From assembly GCF_001610955.1 (NCBI RefSeq), contig NZ_CP014335.1, positions 2,303,001-2,367,000 on the forward strand: a stretch of DNA of 64,000 nt. The letters run 5' to 3'. This DNA comes from Geobacillus thermoleovorans (lineage in GTDB: Bacteria; Bacillota; Bacilli; Bacillales; Anoxybacillaceae). Below, piece after piece: positions 45,116 to 53,733 of the stretch. Made by a program: the position numbers and the translations under genes. Positions within the stretch are counted from its first letter, which is position 1. The number at the start of each line of letters is the position of its first letter. Under the pieces are notes generated by a model. That model was not told where the DNA came from. It saw only the letters and a list, made by a program, of their open reading frames with translations, and did no database searches.

Positions 45116-45292
45116 ATGGGTACGGTCATTATTTTTGCACTTGTGACGTTGCTTGCCCTTTATGGAATGCTCCGTACATTGCGCGAGAAAAACGTGCTCG
45201 GATTTTTGTTTGGACTTGCCACTACCGCCGTATTCGGCTGGTTTACCATCATGACCATTTTACATCATGGCATTCCAACCGGCACGCACTGA
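45116..45292 (+). CDS. yqgW: DUF2759 small membrane protein (YqgW)
   Basis: Protein of 58 residues: first helix VIIFALVTLLALYGML, second LGFLFGLATTAVFGWFTIMT, C-terminus ending GTH. The start is ATG at 45116-45118 after GAGGGGGTAAAACG. It occupies the yqgX-yqgW-yqgT order of B. subtilis. Function unknown. Confidence 0.85.
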   Translation: MGTVIIFALVTLLALYGMLRTLREKNVLGFLFGLATTAVFGWFTIMTILHHGIPTGTH

Positions 45293-45293
45293 A

Positions 45294-45329
45294 AACGCAA
45301 GAGGCGAATCATGCCTCTTGCGTTTTTTT
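45294..45329. terminator. Bidirectional terminator between yqgW and yqgT
   Basis: Perfect 12-bp stem AACGCAAGAGGC/GCCTCTTGCGTT, seven-base loop, then Ts; the A-run on the other side lets it serve both genes. Confidence 0.92.
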
Positions 45330-46488
45330 ATGCCATTTTGAGCGCTGCTAAAAACAGGCCGAGGCTGTCGCGGTATATTCGCGCAAACTGCGAGAGCGGC
45401 AATGGATTGACACCCTCGCCGAGCTCCACCGTGTAACCGCGCCGTCTCCACGTTTGAATGAACCAATCGCGGTAGCCGGCATGGCTGTCAATGTAGCGAA
45501 CAGCCTGGTAGCCGCTTGCTTCAGCCATCGCCTGAACCGTTGCCTTCGCCTCCGGCGGCTCGAACCCTTCATATCCCCAATAAATTTCCTTGCCTTGTGT
45601 ATGAAACGCGACGACCATCGCAAAATCGCCCGACTCGGCGAGCGCCGCCATCGCTTTCGCCTCCGGCTCCGTAAGCGGGGCGAATCCTGGAAAATCACGC
45701 GGTGCCGGCGCTTTCGGCGGTTTGCGGGTCTGTTCTATTTCCCAGTTAGCTGGGAATTGATTGTTTAAATCAACGCCGCGGATGTTCGCTTTCCATTGCG
45801 AAAAGTCGAGCGATCCACCGTTGATGCAGACGACTTCGCTCCGATGCGGCTCTTCTTCCGGCGGGCCGTTCAGCACAAGGTTGACGCCGTCGGGATTGAC
45901 CATCGGCACAACGGAAAGAGTCACTTTACGGTAATAATCAAGCACCCGATGGCCAGCAAGCTCGTCATCGTTAACCAACGCCCTCGCGTACTCGTCGATG
46001 AGCGCCATGATTACGGCCGTCGTGATCCACTCATTCGCGTGGAATGATCCGTTCATATGCACGCGCACCGGCCCGCGGCCGATTTGCAGTTCAACGAGCG
46101 GCAAGCCGAGAACGCTATGGCCGATCGTCCGCTGGCGCACAAACGGATAGCGACAGACGAGGGCGGTGATATCCTCCATCAAAGCGGCAAAATCGTACGG
46201 ACGGACGCTGCGGACGACCGGGGACGAAATCCGCTTCGGCAGCGGCGCTGTTCCGTTGATGACCGCCATCGCCCCCGGCAGCCGCCGCAGCACCTCCGTC
46301 GGCAGCGATAGGCGGTCAGCGAGCGCTTCCCACGTATCGATCGGCGCGTATCCCGGGATGGCAACGGTCTGCCCAGGGCGCAATCCCTCTTCCACATGCG
46401 GATTCGAATCGATGATCAGTTCAGTCGGCACCGAAAACCATCGTCCATATGTTTCAAACGTATCGCCGGGCCATGCTTGAAGGTGCAT
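45328..46488 (-). CDS. yqgT: M14 zinc peptidase, gamma-D-glutamyl-diamino acid endopeptidase I type (YqgT)
   Basis: Protein of 386 residues: LysM-like N-terminal region (about residues 1-95, with two weak repeats such as ADRLSLPTEVLRRL), then a zinc carboxypeptidase domain. Zn ligands lie in FHANEW and in VAFHTQGKEIYW; the catalytic Glu is in YTVELGEG. It likely cuts the gamma-D-Glu-meso-Dap bond of peptidoglycan peptides in spores or cell wall. No signal peptide is seen, as for Bacillus sphaericus ENP1. Confidence 0.9.
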   Translation of the reverse strand: MHLQAWPGDTFETYGRWFSVPTELIIDSNPHVEEGLRPGQTVAIPGYAPIDTWEALADRLSLPTEVLRRLPGAMAVINGTAPLPKRISSPVVRSVRPYDFAALMEDITALVCRYPFVRQRTIGHSVLGLPLVELQIGRGPVRVHMNGSFHANEWITTAVIMALIDEYARALVNDDELAGHRVLDYYRKVTLSVVPMVNPDGVNLVLNGPPEEEPHRSEVVCINGGSLDFSQWKANIRGVDLNNQFPANWEIEQTRKPPKAPAPRDFPGFAPLTEPEAKAMAALAESGDFAMVVAFHTQGKEIYWGYEGFEPPEAKATVQAMAEASGYQAVRYIDSHAGYRDWFIQTWRRRGYTVELGEGVNPLPLSQFARIYRDSLGLFLAALKMA

Positions 46489-46630
46489 GCGCCGTCTCCC
46501 CTTCCCATTTCTTTACCTTAACATATGTCGGCAGACGGCAAAAAATGAGCGCCTGGCAGGCGGCAGTGCACGAATGTTCGCAAACATCTCCTTCTTTAAA
46601 GTTCGTTCCAATCTCATATCATCCAACAAT

Positions 46631-46664
46631 AAGAAAAGGCGCCCCAACCTTTTTGGGACACCTT
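46631..46664 (-). terminator. Terminator after glcK
   Basis: Twelve-bp stem with two G-U pairs (46653-46664 with 46636-46647) followed by TTTTCTT on the minus strand. Confidence 0.8.
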
Positions 46665-46671
46665 CCGTTGT

Positions 46672-47625
46672 TTACGCGCCGACAAGCTCTTTCGCCAGCC
46701 AGGCGGCGCCGATGACGCCGGCATCGTTGCCAAGCGTCGCTAAAACAAGCTTCGCCCCAGCGGCGACGCGCGGGAACGCGAAGCGGCGGAAATGGGCGGC
46801 CACGCGCTCGACAAGCATGTCACCCGCCTTGGACACGCCGCCGCCGATCACGATTTTCTCCGGGTTCGTCACATTGGCGGCATTCGCCAACGCCCAACCA
46901 AGATAGTACGTTGCTTCATCGACCACTTCCAATGCCAGCGCATCGCCCGCTTTGGCGGCGTCAAACACCGCTTTGGCCGTCACATCCCCGTTGCGAAGCT
47001 CACTCGGTCGCTCATCTGCGGTCAATTTCTCCTTGGCGATCCGCACGATGCCGGTGGCGGACGCAATCGTTTCCAAACATCCGGTTTTGCCGCAGTTGCA
47101 ACGGGCGCCGCCATCAGGGATCATCGTCATATGTCCGATCTCTCCGCCGGCGCCGTTTATGCCGCGCACAATGGCTCCGTTGGCAATCACACCGCCGCCA
47201 ACGCCGGTGCCAAGCGTCACAAACAACAAATGGCGCGCTCCTCCCCCTGCTCCTTTCCACATTTCGCCAAGCGCGGCGAGATTGGCGTCATTATCGACCG
47301 AAACGGGCAGCCCCGTCGCCTCTTCCAGCCGTTGCTTCAATGGATAATTCGTCCACCCTATATTGACCGTCTCATACAACATGCCGGTTTCCTCTTCGAC
47401 CGGTCCGGGGGCGCCGATGCCGGCGGCAAGCAGCCTCTCTTTCGCTCCGCCGAGCTGGGCGAGCGTCTTTTCAAGCGATCGGGCAATGTCAGCGACGATA
47501 TGCTCACCGCGATTGGCGGTGTTCGTCGGAATTTCCCATTTGTGCACGATGTCACCCTCGGTGGTGACAAACGCCATTTTGATTGTCGTGCCCCCGAGGT
47601 CAATGCCTACCAACCATGGTTCCAT
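46672..47625 (-). CDS. glcK: Glucokinase (ROK family)
   Basis: ATP-dependent glucose phosphorylation to glucose-6-phosphate, 317 residues. Seen: phosphate loop GIDLGGTTIK, sugar-binding NDANLAALGE, GAGGEIGHMT, and the zinc motif CNCGKTGCLE. There is no DNA-binding domain, which separates it from the ROK repressor at 28.5 kb. It is seven bases after yqgQ, as in B. subtilis. Confidence 0.95.
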   Translation of the reverse strand: MEPWLVGIDLGGTTIKMAFVTTEGDIVHKWEIPTNTANRGEHIVADIARSLEKTLAQLGGAKERLLAAGIGAPGPVEEETGMLYETVNIGWTNYPLKQRLEEATGLPVSVDNDANLAALGEMWKGAGGGARHLLFVTLGTGVGGGVIANGAIVRGINGAGGEIGHMTMIPDGGARCNCGKTGCLETIASATGIVRIAKEKLTADERPSELRNGDVTAKAVFDAAKAGDALALEVVDEATYYLGWALANAANVTNPEKIVIGGGVSKAGDMLVERVAAHFRRFAFPRVAAGAKLVLATLGNDAGVIGAAWLAKELVGA

Positions 47626-47632
47626 TGCATCC

Positions 47633-47851
47633 TCATCCTTTTTTCATCCGTTTTTCCCGCTCCATTTGCGCTTCCTGCCGCAAAATAAACAAAGCGGCTT
47701 GCAGCTGTTTCGCATCGATCAGCTGGGACTGGTACAGCTCTTTCACTTCCTCTTCCATCAGCTCCAGATCAGCGAGCCGGTCGCCCACGTAAATGATCGT
47801 GCCAAACCGTTTCAACAGCTGCTGAACATCGTATACCGTCTTCATCATCAT
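47633..47851 (-). CDS. yqgQ: YqgQ-family small protein
   Basis: Protein of 72 residues, helical (VYDVQQLLKRFGTIIYVGDR, LQAALFILRQEAQMEREKR). Structure known in B. subtilis as a three-helix bundle; function unknown. It lies directly before glcK and is likely co-transcribed. Ribosome binding site AAGGAGC; three consecutive Met codons leave the exact start open. Confidence 0.88.
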   Translation of the reverse strand: MMMKTVYDVQQLLKRFGTIIYVGDRLADLELMEEEVKELYQSQLIDAKQLQAALFILRQEAQMEREKRMKKG

Positions 47852-47906
47852 TCATGCTCCTTTTTTCCTCTTTTAATGTAGCGGCAAACGGCCGCGGCCG
47901 TCAAGA

Positions 47907-47941
47907 CAAAAAACGCAGGCGCTAAAAATCAGCACCTGCGT
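47907..47941 (-). terminator. Terminator after spoVAF
   Basis: ACGCAGGTGCT/AGCGCCTGCGT stem (one G-U pair) with a seven-base loop and six Ts on the minus strand; begins at the spoVAF stop codon. Confidence 0.9.
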
Positions 47942-49404
47942 CAGCGGTCAGGGTCGCGCGGGTGAAGAATCGCCGGCCGCCGGTTTTTGAGCGGCATCGG
48001 CGACCGGATGAGCACGTCGCGCATCGCTCGGTAGGAGAACGGGATGAACGGCCATAAGTACGGAACGCCAAATGACGTCATCCGCGCCAAGGCAAGAATC
48101 CAAACGGTGATGCCGATGACATAACCGTACAGGCCGAACAGGCCCGACAAAATGAGCAAGGCAATGCGGACGAGCCGGTTCGCCAAGCTCATTTCATAGC
48201 TGGGCGTCGCAAACGTACCGATGGCCGTAACGGAAAAATACAAAATCACTTCATTGGAAAAGAGTCCAACTTCCACCGCGATGCCGCCGATCATAAGCGC
48301 GGCGACGAGGCCGAGCGCGGTCGCCAGCGAAGACGGTGTATGAATGGCGGCCATTCGCAGCATATCCATCCCGATTTCAATCATCAAAATTTGTGCAAAC
48401 AGCGGAATGTCTCCCAATTTGGCCTTTCCCAAAAACTGGAGTGGATCCGGCAACAGTTCCGGCTCGATCATGAGCAAATACCAAAGCGGCAGCAAAAACA
48501 CCGACGCCCAAACGGCCAGAAAGCGGACGAGCCGCAAATACGCCCCGACGATCGGCTTATTCCGGTACTCTTCAGCGTGCTGCAAATGATGCCAAAACGT
48601 TGCCGGGGTAATAATGACACTTGGCGATCCATCGACGATCACAAGCACATGGCCTTCATACAAATGGGCCGCTGCCGTATCAGGGCGTTCCGTATAGCGG
48701 ACAACCGGGTACGGATTCCAATGCCGTCCGGAAATAAACTCTTCCACCGTTTTCTCAGCCATAACCAGCCCGTCTGTGTCAATGGCGGTAATCGATTCCC
48801 GAACGCGGCGAACGAGTTCTGGGTCGGCTATTTCCTCGATATAGCAAATGCAAATATCGGTCTTCGAGCGCCGCGCCACCTGCACGTACTCCATGCGCAA
48901 GGAAGGGTCGCGGACGCGGCGGCGGATGAGCGCGGTGTTAAAGACGATCGTCTCGACAAAACCGTCGCGCGCCCCGCGTACGACCCGTTCCGTATCCGGC
49001 TCTTGCGGCCCGCGCACCGGATACGTGCGGGCGTCAATCAAAATGATCCGCTCAACGCCGTCAACGACTAATGCCGTCGGCCCAGCAAGCACCATCGCGA
49101 CCGCTTCTTCCAAGTCGTCTGTCTGTCCGATCTCGACGTACGGAAGATATTTTTTCAGGAGCTTCTCAAGCGGGTGAACGTCCAGTTCGTGTTCCTCAAG
49201 CCGGGACAAATATCTCATCAAATAATGCAAAATATCGTCTTTGACAAATCCGTCAATCATAAACAACGCCATCGCCCGGCCGCCATATTCGACGTCAAGG
49301 CGAATGACATCGAAGCTCTTCCCGACTCCAAGCCGTTCGGCTAAATAGGATGCATTGTCATGAAGGCGACGGGACGCCAGGCGTTTGGGCATCTGTTTCT
49401 CCAT
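47941..49404 (-). CDS. spoVAF: Spore germination protein SpoVAF (GerA A-subunit family)
   Basis: Protein of 487 residues. The N-terminal GerA cytosolic domains hold ARTYPVRGPQEPDTERVVRGA and IVFNTALIRRRVRDPSLR, closely like B. subtilis SpoVAF. About five membrane segments follow from residue 285, with PSYEMSLANRLVRIALLIL and PYLWPFIPFSYRAMRD. SpoVAF assists nutrient germination and is reported to act with FigP (yqhR, 18.1 kb in this window). It is outside a spoVA operon here. The start is ATG at 49402-49404, six bases after GGGGG. Confidence 0.87.
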   Translation of the reverse strand: MEKQMPKRLASRRLHDNASYLAERLGVGKSFDVIRLDVEYGGRAMALFMIDGFVKDDILHYLMRYLSRLEEHELDVHPLEKLLKKYLPYVEIGQTDDLEEAVAMVLAGPTALVVDGVERIILIDARTYPVRGPQEPDTERVVRGARDGFVETIVFNTALIRRRVRDPSLRMEYVQVARRSKTDICICYIEEIADPELVRRVRESITAIDTDGLVMAEKTVEEFISGRHWNPYPVVRYTERPDTAAAHLYEGHVLVIVDGSPSVIITPATFWHHLQHAEEYRNKPIVGAYLRLVRFLAVWASVFLLPLWYLLMIEPELLPDPLQFLGKAKLGDIPLFAQILMIEIGMDMLRMAAIHTPSSLATALGLVAALMIGGIAVEVGLFSNEVILYFSVTAIGTFATPSYEMSLANRLVRIALLILSGLFGLYGYVIGITVWILALARMTSFGVPYLWPFIPFSYRAMRDVLIRSPMPLKNRRPAILHPRDPDR

Positions 49405-49529
49405 CGTCATCCCCCTGCATCGTTTGCACTGTATACTCCCCATCATAGACAAGCATGAGGAAATTCATACATAAATGTTCCTTGCAATGCATATATTGGT
49501 GAAAACCTTGTCCAATCCGGGAGGATGTC

Positions 49530-50393
49530 ATGAAACGATGGATGATCCCCTTCATGGCGCTTGCTTTTTTCCTTGCCGCCGCGCTCGCCTCGCTGTGGGA
49601 GCACGATCAGACCGCTGAAACGATCAAGTTTTTCCCGCTTGATCGCGAAGCGGCGTTCATCGAAGCGAAAACATCGCTTGCGCTTGAGGGCGGCAATGAA
49701 CCCGGACGCTACGCGCTCCGCTGGTCAGCCGCCTCCATTTTAAACCGCCGCGCCTATTTGCGTCAGGACGTCTCGTTGTTGTTTGCCGATGGCCGCTTGG
49801 CCGATGTGCTGTCGAAATGGAAAACGAACACGGATGCCATCGACATGGAAAAGACGGTCCGGATGCGGGACAGCCGCTTTTTTCAAGCCGTCTCGTTCCA
49901 TCACGGCGAGCTGCATACAGGAGAGAACATCACAAGCAGCCAAACGATGTCAAGCAGCTATTTGTACGTCATTGACTCACCGTACCATCCGCGCGCATCG
50001 TTCCGGCGGCCAAGAACAGATGACGAGCGCGAATGGCAGCGCGTCTTGAACAAAGCCACGAATGAATTTCTTCGTCATAAAGCGGACGAGCTGCTCACCC
50101 ACTTTTCTTTGTCAAAGAAAGATTATTACGCCCTTTATTTGCCGGAGCTCGTCGCCTACACGGAACAACCGTTGCCGGGGTTGTCAACGGCAAAAACGCA
50201 AACCGTCATCGGCCGTCTTTGGGAAGGATTGTACAAGTCGTACATCCTTGGCATAAAAAAAGAGGATGGATCCATCCTCTCGCCAATCGGCAGCACGATG
50301 CCGCTCATTCTCATTCGCAAAGATTACAGTAGGCTCTTCGTTCTCATTGAAGCGAAAACCGGGGAAAAAGTGATGCTCGTGCAACTTCTTTAA
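49530..50393 (+). CDS. Hypothetical membrane-anchored or exported protein, 287 aa
   Basis: Not recognised. It has an N-terminal hydrophobic segment (WMIPFMALAFFLAAALASLW) acting as signal or anchor, then a mixed alpha/beta domain of about 260 residues with no Cys. The ribosome binding site GGGAGGATGTC is strong. It is divergent from spoVAF and the two are inserted together between yqgQ and yqgP relative to B. subtilis, so a spore or germination role is possible. Confidence 0.75.
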   Translation: MKRWMIPFMALAFFLAAALASLWEHDQTAETIKFFPLDREAAFIEAKTSLALEGGNEPGRYALRWSAASILNRRAYLRQDVSLLFADGRLADVLSKWKTNTDAIDMEKTVRMRDSRFFQAVSFHHGELHTGENITSSQTMSSSYLYVIDSPYHPRASFRRPRTDDEREWQRVLNKATNEFLRHKADELLTHFSLSKKDYYALYLPELVAYTEQPLPGLSTAKTQTVIGRLWEGLYKSYILGIKKEDGSILSPIGSTMPLILIRKDYSRLFVLIEAKTGEKVMLVQLL

Positions 50394-50408
50394 CACATTT
50401 CGAAAAGA

Positions 50409-50448
50409 GGCCTCCCACTTCAAACAAAGCGAAGTGGGGGCGTTTACC
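50409..50448 (+). repeat. Hairpin repeat, copy 2
   Basis: CTCCCACTTC and GAAGTGGGGG arms around AAACAAAGC, followed by CGTTTAC. It is about 80 percent identical to 44031-44077. It lies between two convergent genes and overlaps the yqgP stop by a few bases. Confidence 0.6.
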
Positions 50449-51613
50449 GAAATCCGATCCATAAGCCAGCGGCGACAAGCAACGCCGCCACCGCCAACGC
50501 TCCCGCCTGCCGCCCTAAAGCGGTGTGTTTTGGCAAATGAACGACGCCAGCCGCCAAAAAACCGCCAACCAGTCCGCCGATATGGCCGGCGTTGTCGATG
50601 CCGGGAACAAGCAGGCCAAACAACAGGTTGACGATGATTAAACTGATGACGTTCATCCCCATCGTTCGAAAAAATAAATGCCGGTAGACAGTGCCGAAGT
50701 AAAGAAGAGCCCCGAACAGCCCGAAAATGGCTCCCGACGCCCCGGCCGATAATGACGGTGTAAACAAAAAACTCGCCAGCGCTCCGAAAAATCCAGCCGT
50801 TACGTAAATGAACAAAAAGCGAAGCGAGCCGTACAGCCGCTCAACCGTGATCCCTAAATAATACAAGGCGAGCGTGTTGGTCAGCAGATGCAAAAAACCA
50901 ATATGCAAAAACATTGGCGTCAACAGCCGCCACCATTCTCCCGCCTCAATGAGCGGATTGAATTTGGCGCCGTAGTGGATCAACACATCCGGATTCGTGC
51001 TCCCGCCGCTCCATTCGAGAACCAAAAACATCGCAACCTGCACGACGATGAACAGCCGGGTGAACATCGGCTTGCCATACTCAAAAATGCGCCGTTCCTC
51101 CTCACGGCGGCGCCGCCATTCGCGGACCACCTCGCGCTTTAAGCGCTCGGCGGCAGCAAACGGATCGGACGTTTCCACAGGCGGCTCAAAACGGAGCGCA
51201 ACACCCGTCATCTCCGCAAGCCGCGGCAGCACGTCCCCCATATTGCCGCTGTGAAGGAGGAGCGTATGAAGCACGCCATCGGACACTCCAGAGAGCGGCA
51301 ACGGCTCGGCGACAAGAAATTCCCAATCGTCAACCGGCGGATACACCATCACATAAACATTGATGACCCGGCCCGCTTTGCTGAAATTCCATCCCCTCAT
51401 TTGCTGAACGAATTGCCATGTATATTCCATATCAAGGCGCAACGATCGGCTCCAATCAAAATCAGCGCGCACGAGGCGGATGAGTGTTGGGCGACGCCAA
51501 TGGTTTGATTCCAGCCATACTTCATCGGCCTGCTCAGACATCCGTACGATGCGGTAGCCGCCGCGAGACAAACGCTGAACAAGCTGCCAAAACAGTACAT
51601 CCATCGTTCCCAT
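50444..51613 (-). CDS. yqgP: Rhomboid family intramembrane serine protease (GluP/YqgP), short form
   Basis: Membrane protease of 389 residues. A soluble N-terminal domain of about 180 residues precedes six to seven helices. The catalytic Ser is in SAGASGAIFGLFGAL and the His in NAGHIGGLVGG; the first-loop HLLTN region is also present. B. subtilis YqgP is about 507 residues with a C-terminal TPR region; that part is missing here. YqgP takes part in membrane protein quality control with FtsH. The start is ATG at 51611-51613 after GGAGAGGAG. Confidence 0.9.
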   Translation of the reverse strand: MGTMDVLFWQLVQRLSRGGYRIVRMSEQADEVWLESNHWRRPTLIRLVRADFDWSRSLRLDMEYTWQFVQQMRGWNFSKAGRVINVYVMVYPPVDDWEFLVAEPLPLSGVSDGVLHTLLLHSGNMGDVLPRLAEMTGVALRFEPPVETSDPFAAAERLKREVVREWRRRREEERRIFEYGKPMFTRLFIVVQVAMFLVLEWSGGSTNPDVLIHYGAKFNPLIEAGEWWRLLTPMFLHIGFLHLLTNTLALYYLGITVERLYGSLRFLFIYVTAGFFGALASFLFTPSLSAGASGAIFGLFGALLYFGTVYRHLFFRTMGMNVISLIIVNLLFGLLVPGIDNAGHIGGLVGGFLAAGVVHLPKHTALGRQAGALAVAALLVAAGLWIGFR

Positions 51614-51705
51614 CACGTTCTCCTCTCCCTTTCCCTGGCGAGGCCAAGTCCGACAAACAGCAACAAAGCCAACTCATCGACCGTCCGGCAAACCGGAGCG
51701 AATGG

Positions 51706-51739
51706 GCCGGCGGGCGCCGGCCGCGGCGGCCGGTTTTTT
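51706..51739 (+). terminator. Terminator-like GC hairpin without a plus-strand gene
   Basis: CCGGCC/GGCCGG stem at 51717-51733 followed by six Ts on the plus strand, between yqgP and yqgO, both on the minus strand. It would stop antisense transcripts. Confidence 0.5.
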
Positions 51740-51778
51740 CATAACCGACTTCTTCAAAAATGATTCACCGCTATTGCA

Positions 51779-51958
51779 TCATGGACGCAACATTTGCGAA
51801 ACAAGAGCGTTGCGCACAGGAGGAATGTGGAGCGCAAATCGGACAAGTTGCTTTCGCAACGACGGAACGCGCAATGCGAAGGCGGCCATTCGGTAGCGAT
51901 AGCGGTAAGCAAGACATCCAGCGGCAACGACAAGCAGCGGGTACGACCATTTATTCAT
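51779..51958 (-). CDS. yqgO: Small membrane protein YqgO
   Basis: Protein of 59 residues: one helix (YPLLVVAAGCLAYRY) followed by a basic amphipathic part (RKQLVRFALHIPPVRNALVSQ). Assigned from its position between yqgP and yqgN and its size. The start is ATG at 51956-51958 after AGGAGGAACAACG. Function unknown. Confidence 0.72.
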   Translation of the reverse strand: MNKWSYPLLVVAAGCLAYRYRYRMAAFALRVPSLRKQLVRFALHIPPVRNALVSQMLRP

Positions 51959-52035
51959 CGTTGTTCCTCCTTCATCATATGACATGCTCGTTATTCTTTT
52001 TCCCTTTTTCTCTCCAAATATGAAGCGGGGCGCGT

Positions 52036-52809
52036 CTAACGCGCCAGCACGAAGGCGGCCAGCACCGCAAAGATGACCGAAAGAACGTTCACCGCATCAT
52101 TGTCAAGCCACCGCCAGCCTTTCATATGAATGGTCGCCTGCCCGCAATGCCATTTCCGCTCAGTCGTCGCCCCGCATGCCGGACAGCGGTAAGCCGCTTG
52201 CCAAGCCGCGCCAAGCCACGTATCGAACCAGCTGCCGAGCCAACCGAAAAAGGCAAGAGTAAAAACGGGTCGGACGTCGAGAAAAAACACGCCAACAGCC
52301 GCAATAAACAGTGCGCCGGCAAACGAAGCAGCCGTGCCAAGGAGCGTCACAGCCCCTGAGGTGCCGGCTTCCACCGGCCGAAAGCTCGGCCAAACCCGAG
52401 GCGGCCACGGGCTTAAAGAACCGATTTCAGATGCCCACGTATCAGCGTTCGCTGCAGCGACGGCGACAACAAACAGATCATCCCAAATCGGGTCGGGACG
52501 GACAGCGGCCAATAGCGCCAACACGGCCGGCACCCCGCCATTGGCCAGCACTTGGATGGCATCGCGCCGCCCGCCTTTCGCCAATTTTTCAGACAGTTTT
52601 GCCTTGCGTTGCCTTCCGATGTGGCTAAAGAAGCTGGAGCTGACAAAAAAGCAGCCTAACACCCATATTCCGCCCCATGAAAAGCCGCATCCAACCGCTG
52701 CGCCGATGACAACGGTTGCCGCCGCTCCTGATATGGACAACAAGCGCAACAACCACCCGCCGCCGGCGGCGAGGGCAGAGACCGCGATATACCACCATTC
52801 ATCGCTCAC
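52036..52809 (-). CDS. DUF92 family membrane protein
   Basis: Integral membrane protein of 257 residues with about six segments. The family core is NGGVPAVLALLAA and ANADTWASEIGSLSP. A CPACG pair plus HCGQ near residue 220 may bind a metal. DUF92 includes plant phytyl-phosphate kinase VTE6; function in Firmicutes is unknown. It overlaps yqgN by 11 bases, so the two are translated together. Confidence 0.82.
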   Translation of the reverse strand: MSDEWWYIAVSALAAGGGWLLRLLSISGAAATVVIGAAVGCGFSWGGIWVLGCFFVSSSFFSHIGRQRKAKLSEKLAKGGRRDAIQVLANGGVPAVLALLAAVRPDPIWDDLFVVAVAAANADTWASEIGSLSPWPPRVWPSFRPVEAGTSGAVTLLGTAASFAGALFIAAVGVFFLDVRPVFTLAFFGWLGSWFDTWLGAAWQAAYRCPACGATTERKWHCGQATIHMKGWRWLDNDAVNVLSVIFAVLAAFVLAR

Positions 52810-53368
52810 AGTGAAGAACTCCTTGATCAGTAATAATGAATTTCACCGGCACATCATGCTCCTCGGCCGGAATGTCGTCCATCACTTGAAAGGAGTAAGC
52901 CAGCGCTGCCGTCACCGCCGAAGCTCCCGGCAAATATCGATCGTAATACCCGCCGCCATAGCCGATCCGGTAGCCGGTTTTGGCAAAACAGACCCCCGGG
53001 ACAATGATGAGATCAAACTCATCGCGGTCGATCGGCGTTGTTTGTTTTTCAATCGGCTCAAACAATCCGGCGTACGCTTTTTCGAGCTGGGAAAACGACT
53101 CAAGCCGCCGAAAGGACATCGTTTTCGCCCTTGGATCGCATTTCGGGACGCCGATCGTTTTTCCTTCCCGCCACGCCTGTTCAATGATCGGCAAGGTGTT
53201 GACTTCCGTCTCTCTCGACACCGTCATGGCGATCGTCCGCGCCGTTTGCCATAATGGCCACCGATATAAATGAGCGGCGATTTGCCGATCGTACATCTCT
53301 TTTTCTGCCGCTTTAAGCTGCCGAAGCTGATTCAACATGCGCTGGCGCCATTCCTGTTTGCCGTCCAT
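52799..53368 (-). CDS. yqgN: 5-formyltetrahydrofolate cyclo-ligase (YqgN)
   Basis: ATP-dependent conversion of 5-formyl-THF to 5,10-methenyl-THF, 189 residues. The family motif VPGVCFAKTGYRIGYGGGYYDR is near residue 125, holding the ATP and folate-binding loop. The start is ATG at 53366-53368 six bases after AAGGGG; the open frame extends upstream over rpmG and is not coding. Confidence 0.93.
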   Translation of the reverse strand: MDGKQEWRQRMLNQLRQLKAAEKEMYDRQIAAHLYRWPLWQTARTIAMTVSRETEVNTLPIIEQAWREGKTIGVPKCDPRAKTMSFRRLESFSQLEKAYAGLFEPIEKQTTPIDRDEFDLIIVPGVCFAKTGYRIGYGGGYYDRYLPGASAVTAALAYSFQVMDDIPAEEHDVPVKFIITDQGVLHCER

Positions 53369-53424
53369 CATCTTCCCCTTCCTCCCATAAAGATAAAAAG
53401 CAGCAGGAATCATCTTCCCACTGC

Positions 53425-53574
53425 TTACTTCGTTTCGCGGTGCAACGTGACTTTGCGATCGCGCGGGCAATATTTTTTCAATTCCAAACGCTCTGGGTTG
53501 TTGCGTTTATTTTTCGATGTAATATAGTTGCGTTCGCCGCATTCTGTGCATGCCAATGTAATGTTCACGCGCAT
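53425..53574 (-). CDS. rpmG: Ribosomal protein L33
   Basis: Large-subunit ribosomal protein of 49 residues, [19 protein letters not shown] at the start and TLHRETK at the end. Cys9 and Cys12 form a CxxC; the second pair is YCPRD, with Cys36 but Asp where a fourth Cys would stand. It is thus between the zinc-binding (C+) and zinc-free (C-) forms used by bacilli for zinc economy. Ribosome binding site GGAGGG. Confidence 0.95.
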   Translation of the reverse strand: MRVNITLACTECGERNYITSKNKRNNPERLELKKYCPRDRKVTLHRETK

Positions 53575-53733
53575 CTTTTTTCCCTCCAAACGAGCTTTAT
53601 ACTTTATATATAATCAGACCTTTCTATGATACCATTTTTCTTCGGCGATTTCCACCTCTAAATTTCATCTTTGTTCAATAAGAGCGCCACAAGCAGAGAA
53701 TGGTATGGTATAGTGAAAAGGGGAGGGATGCAT

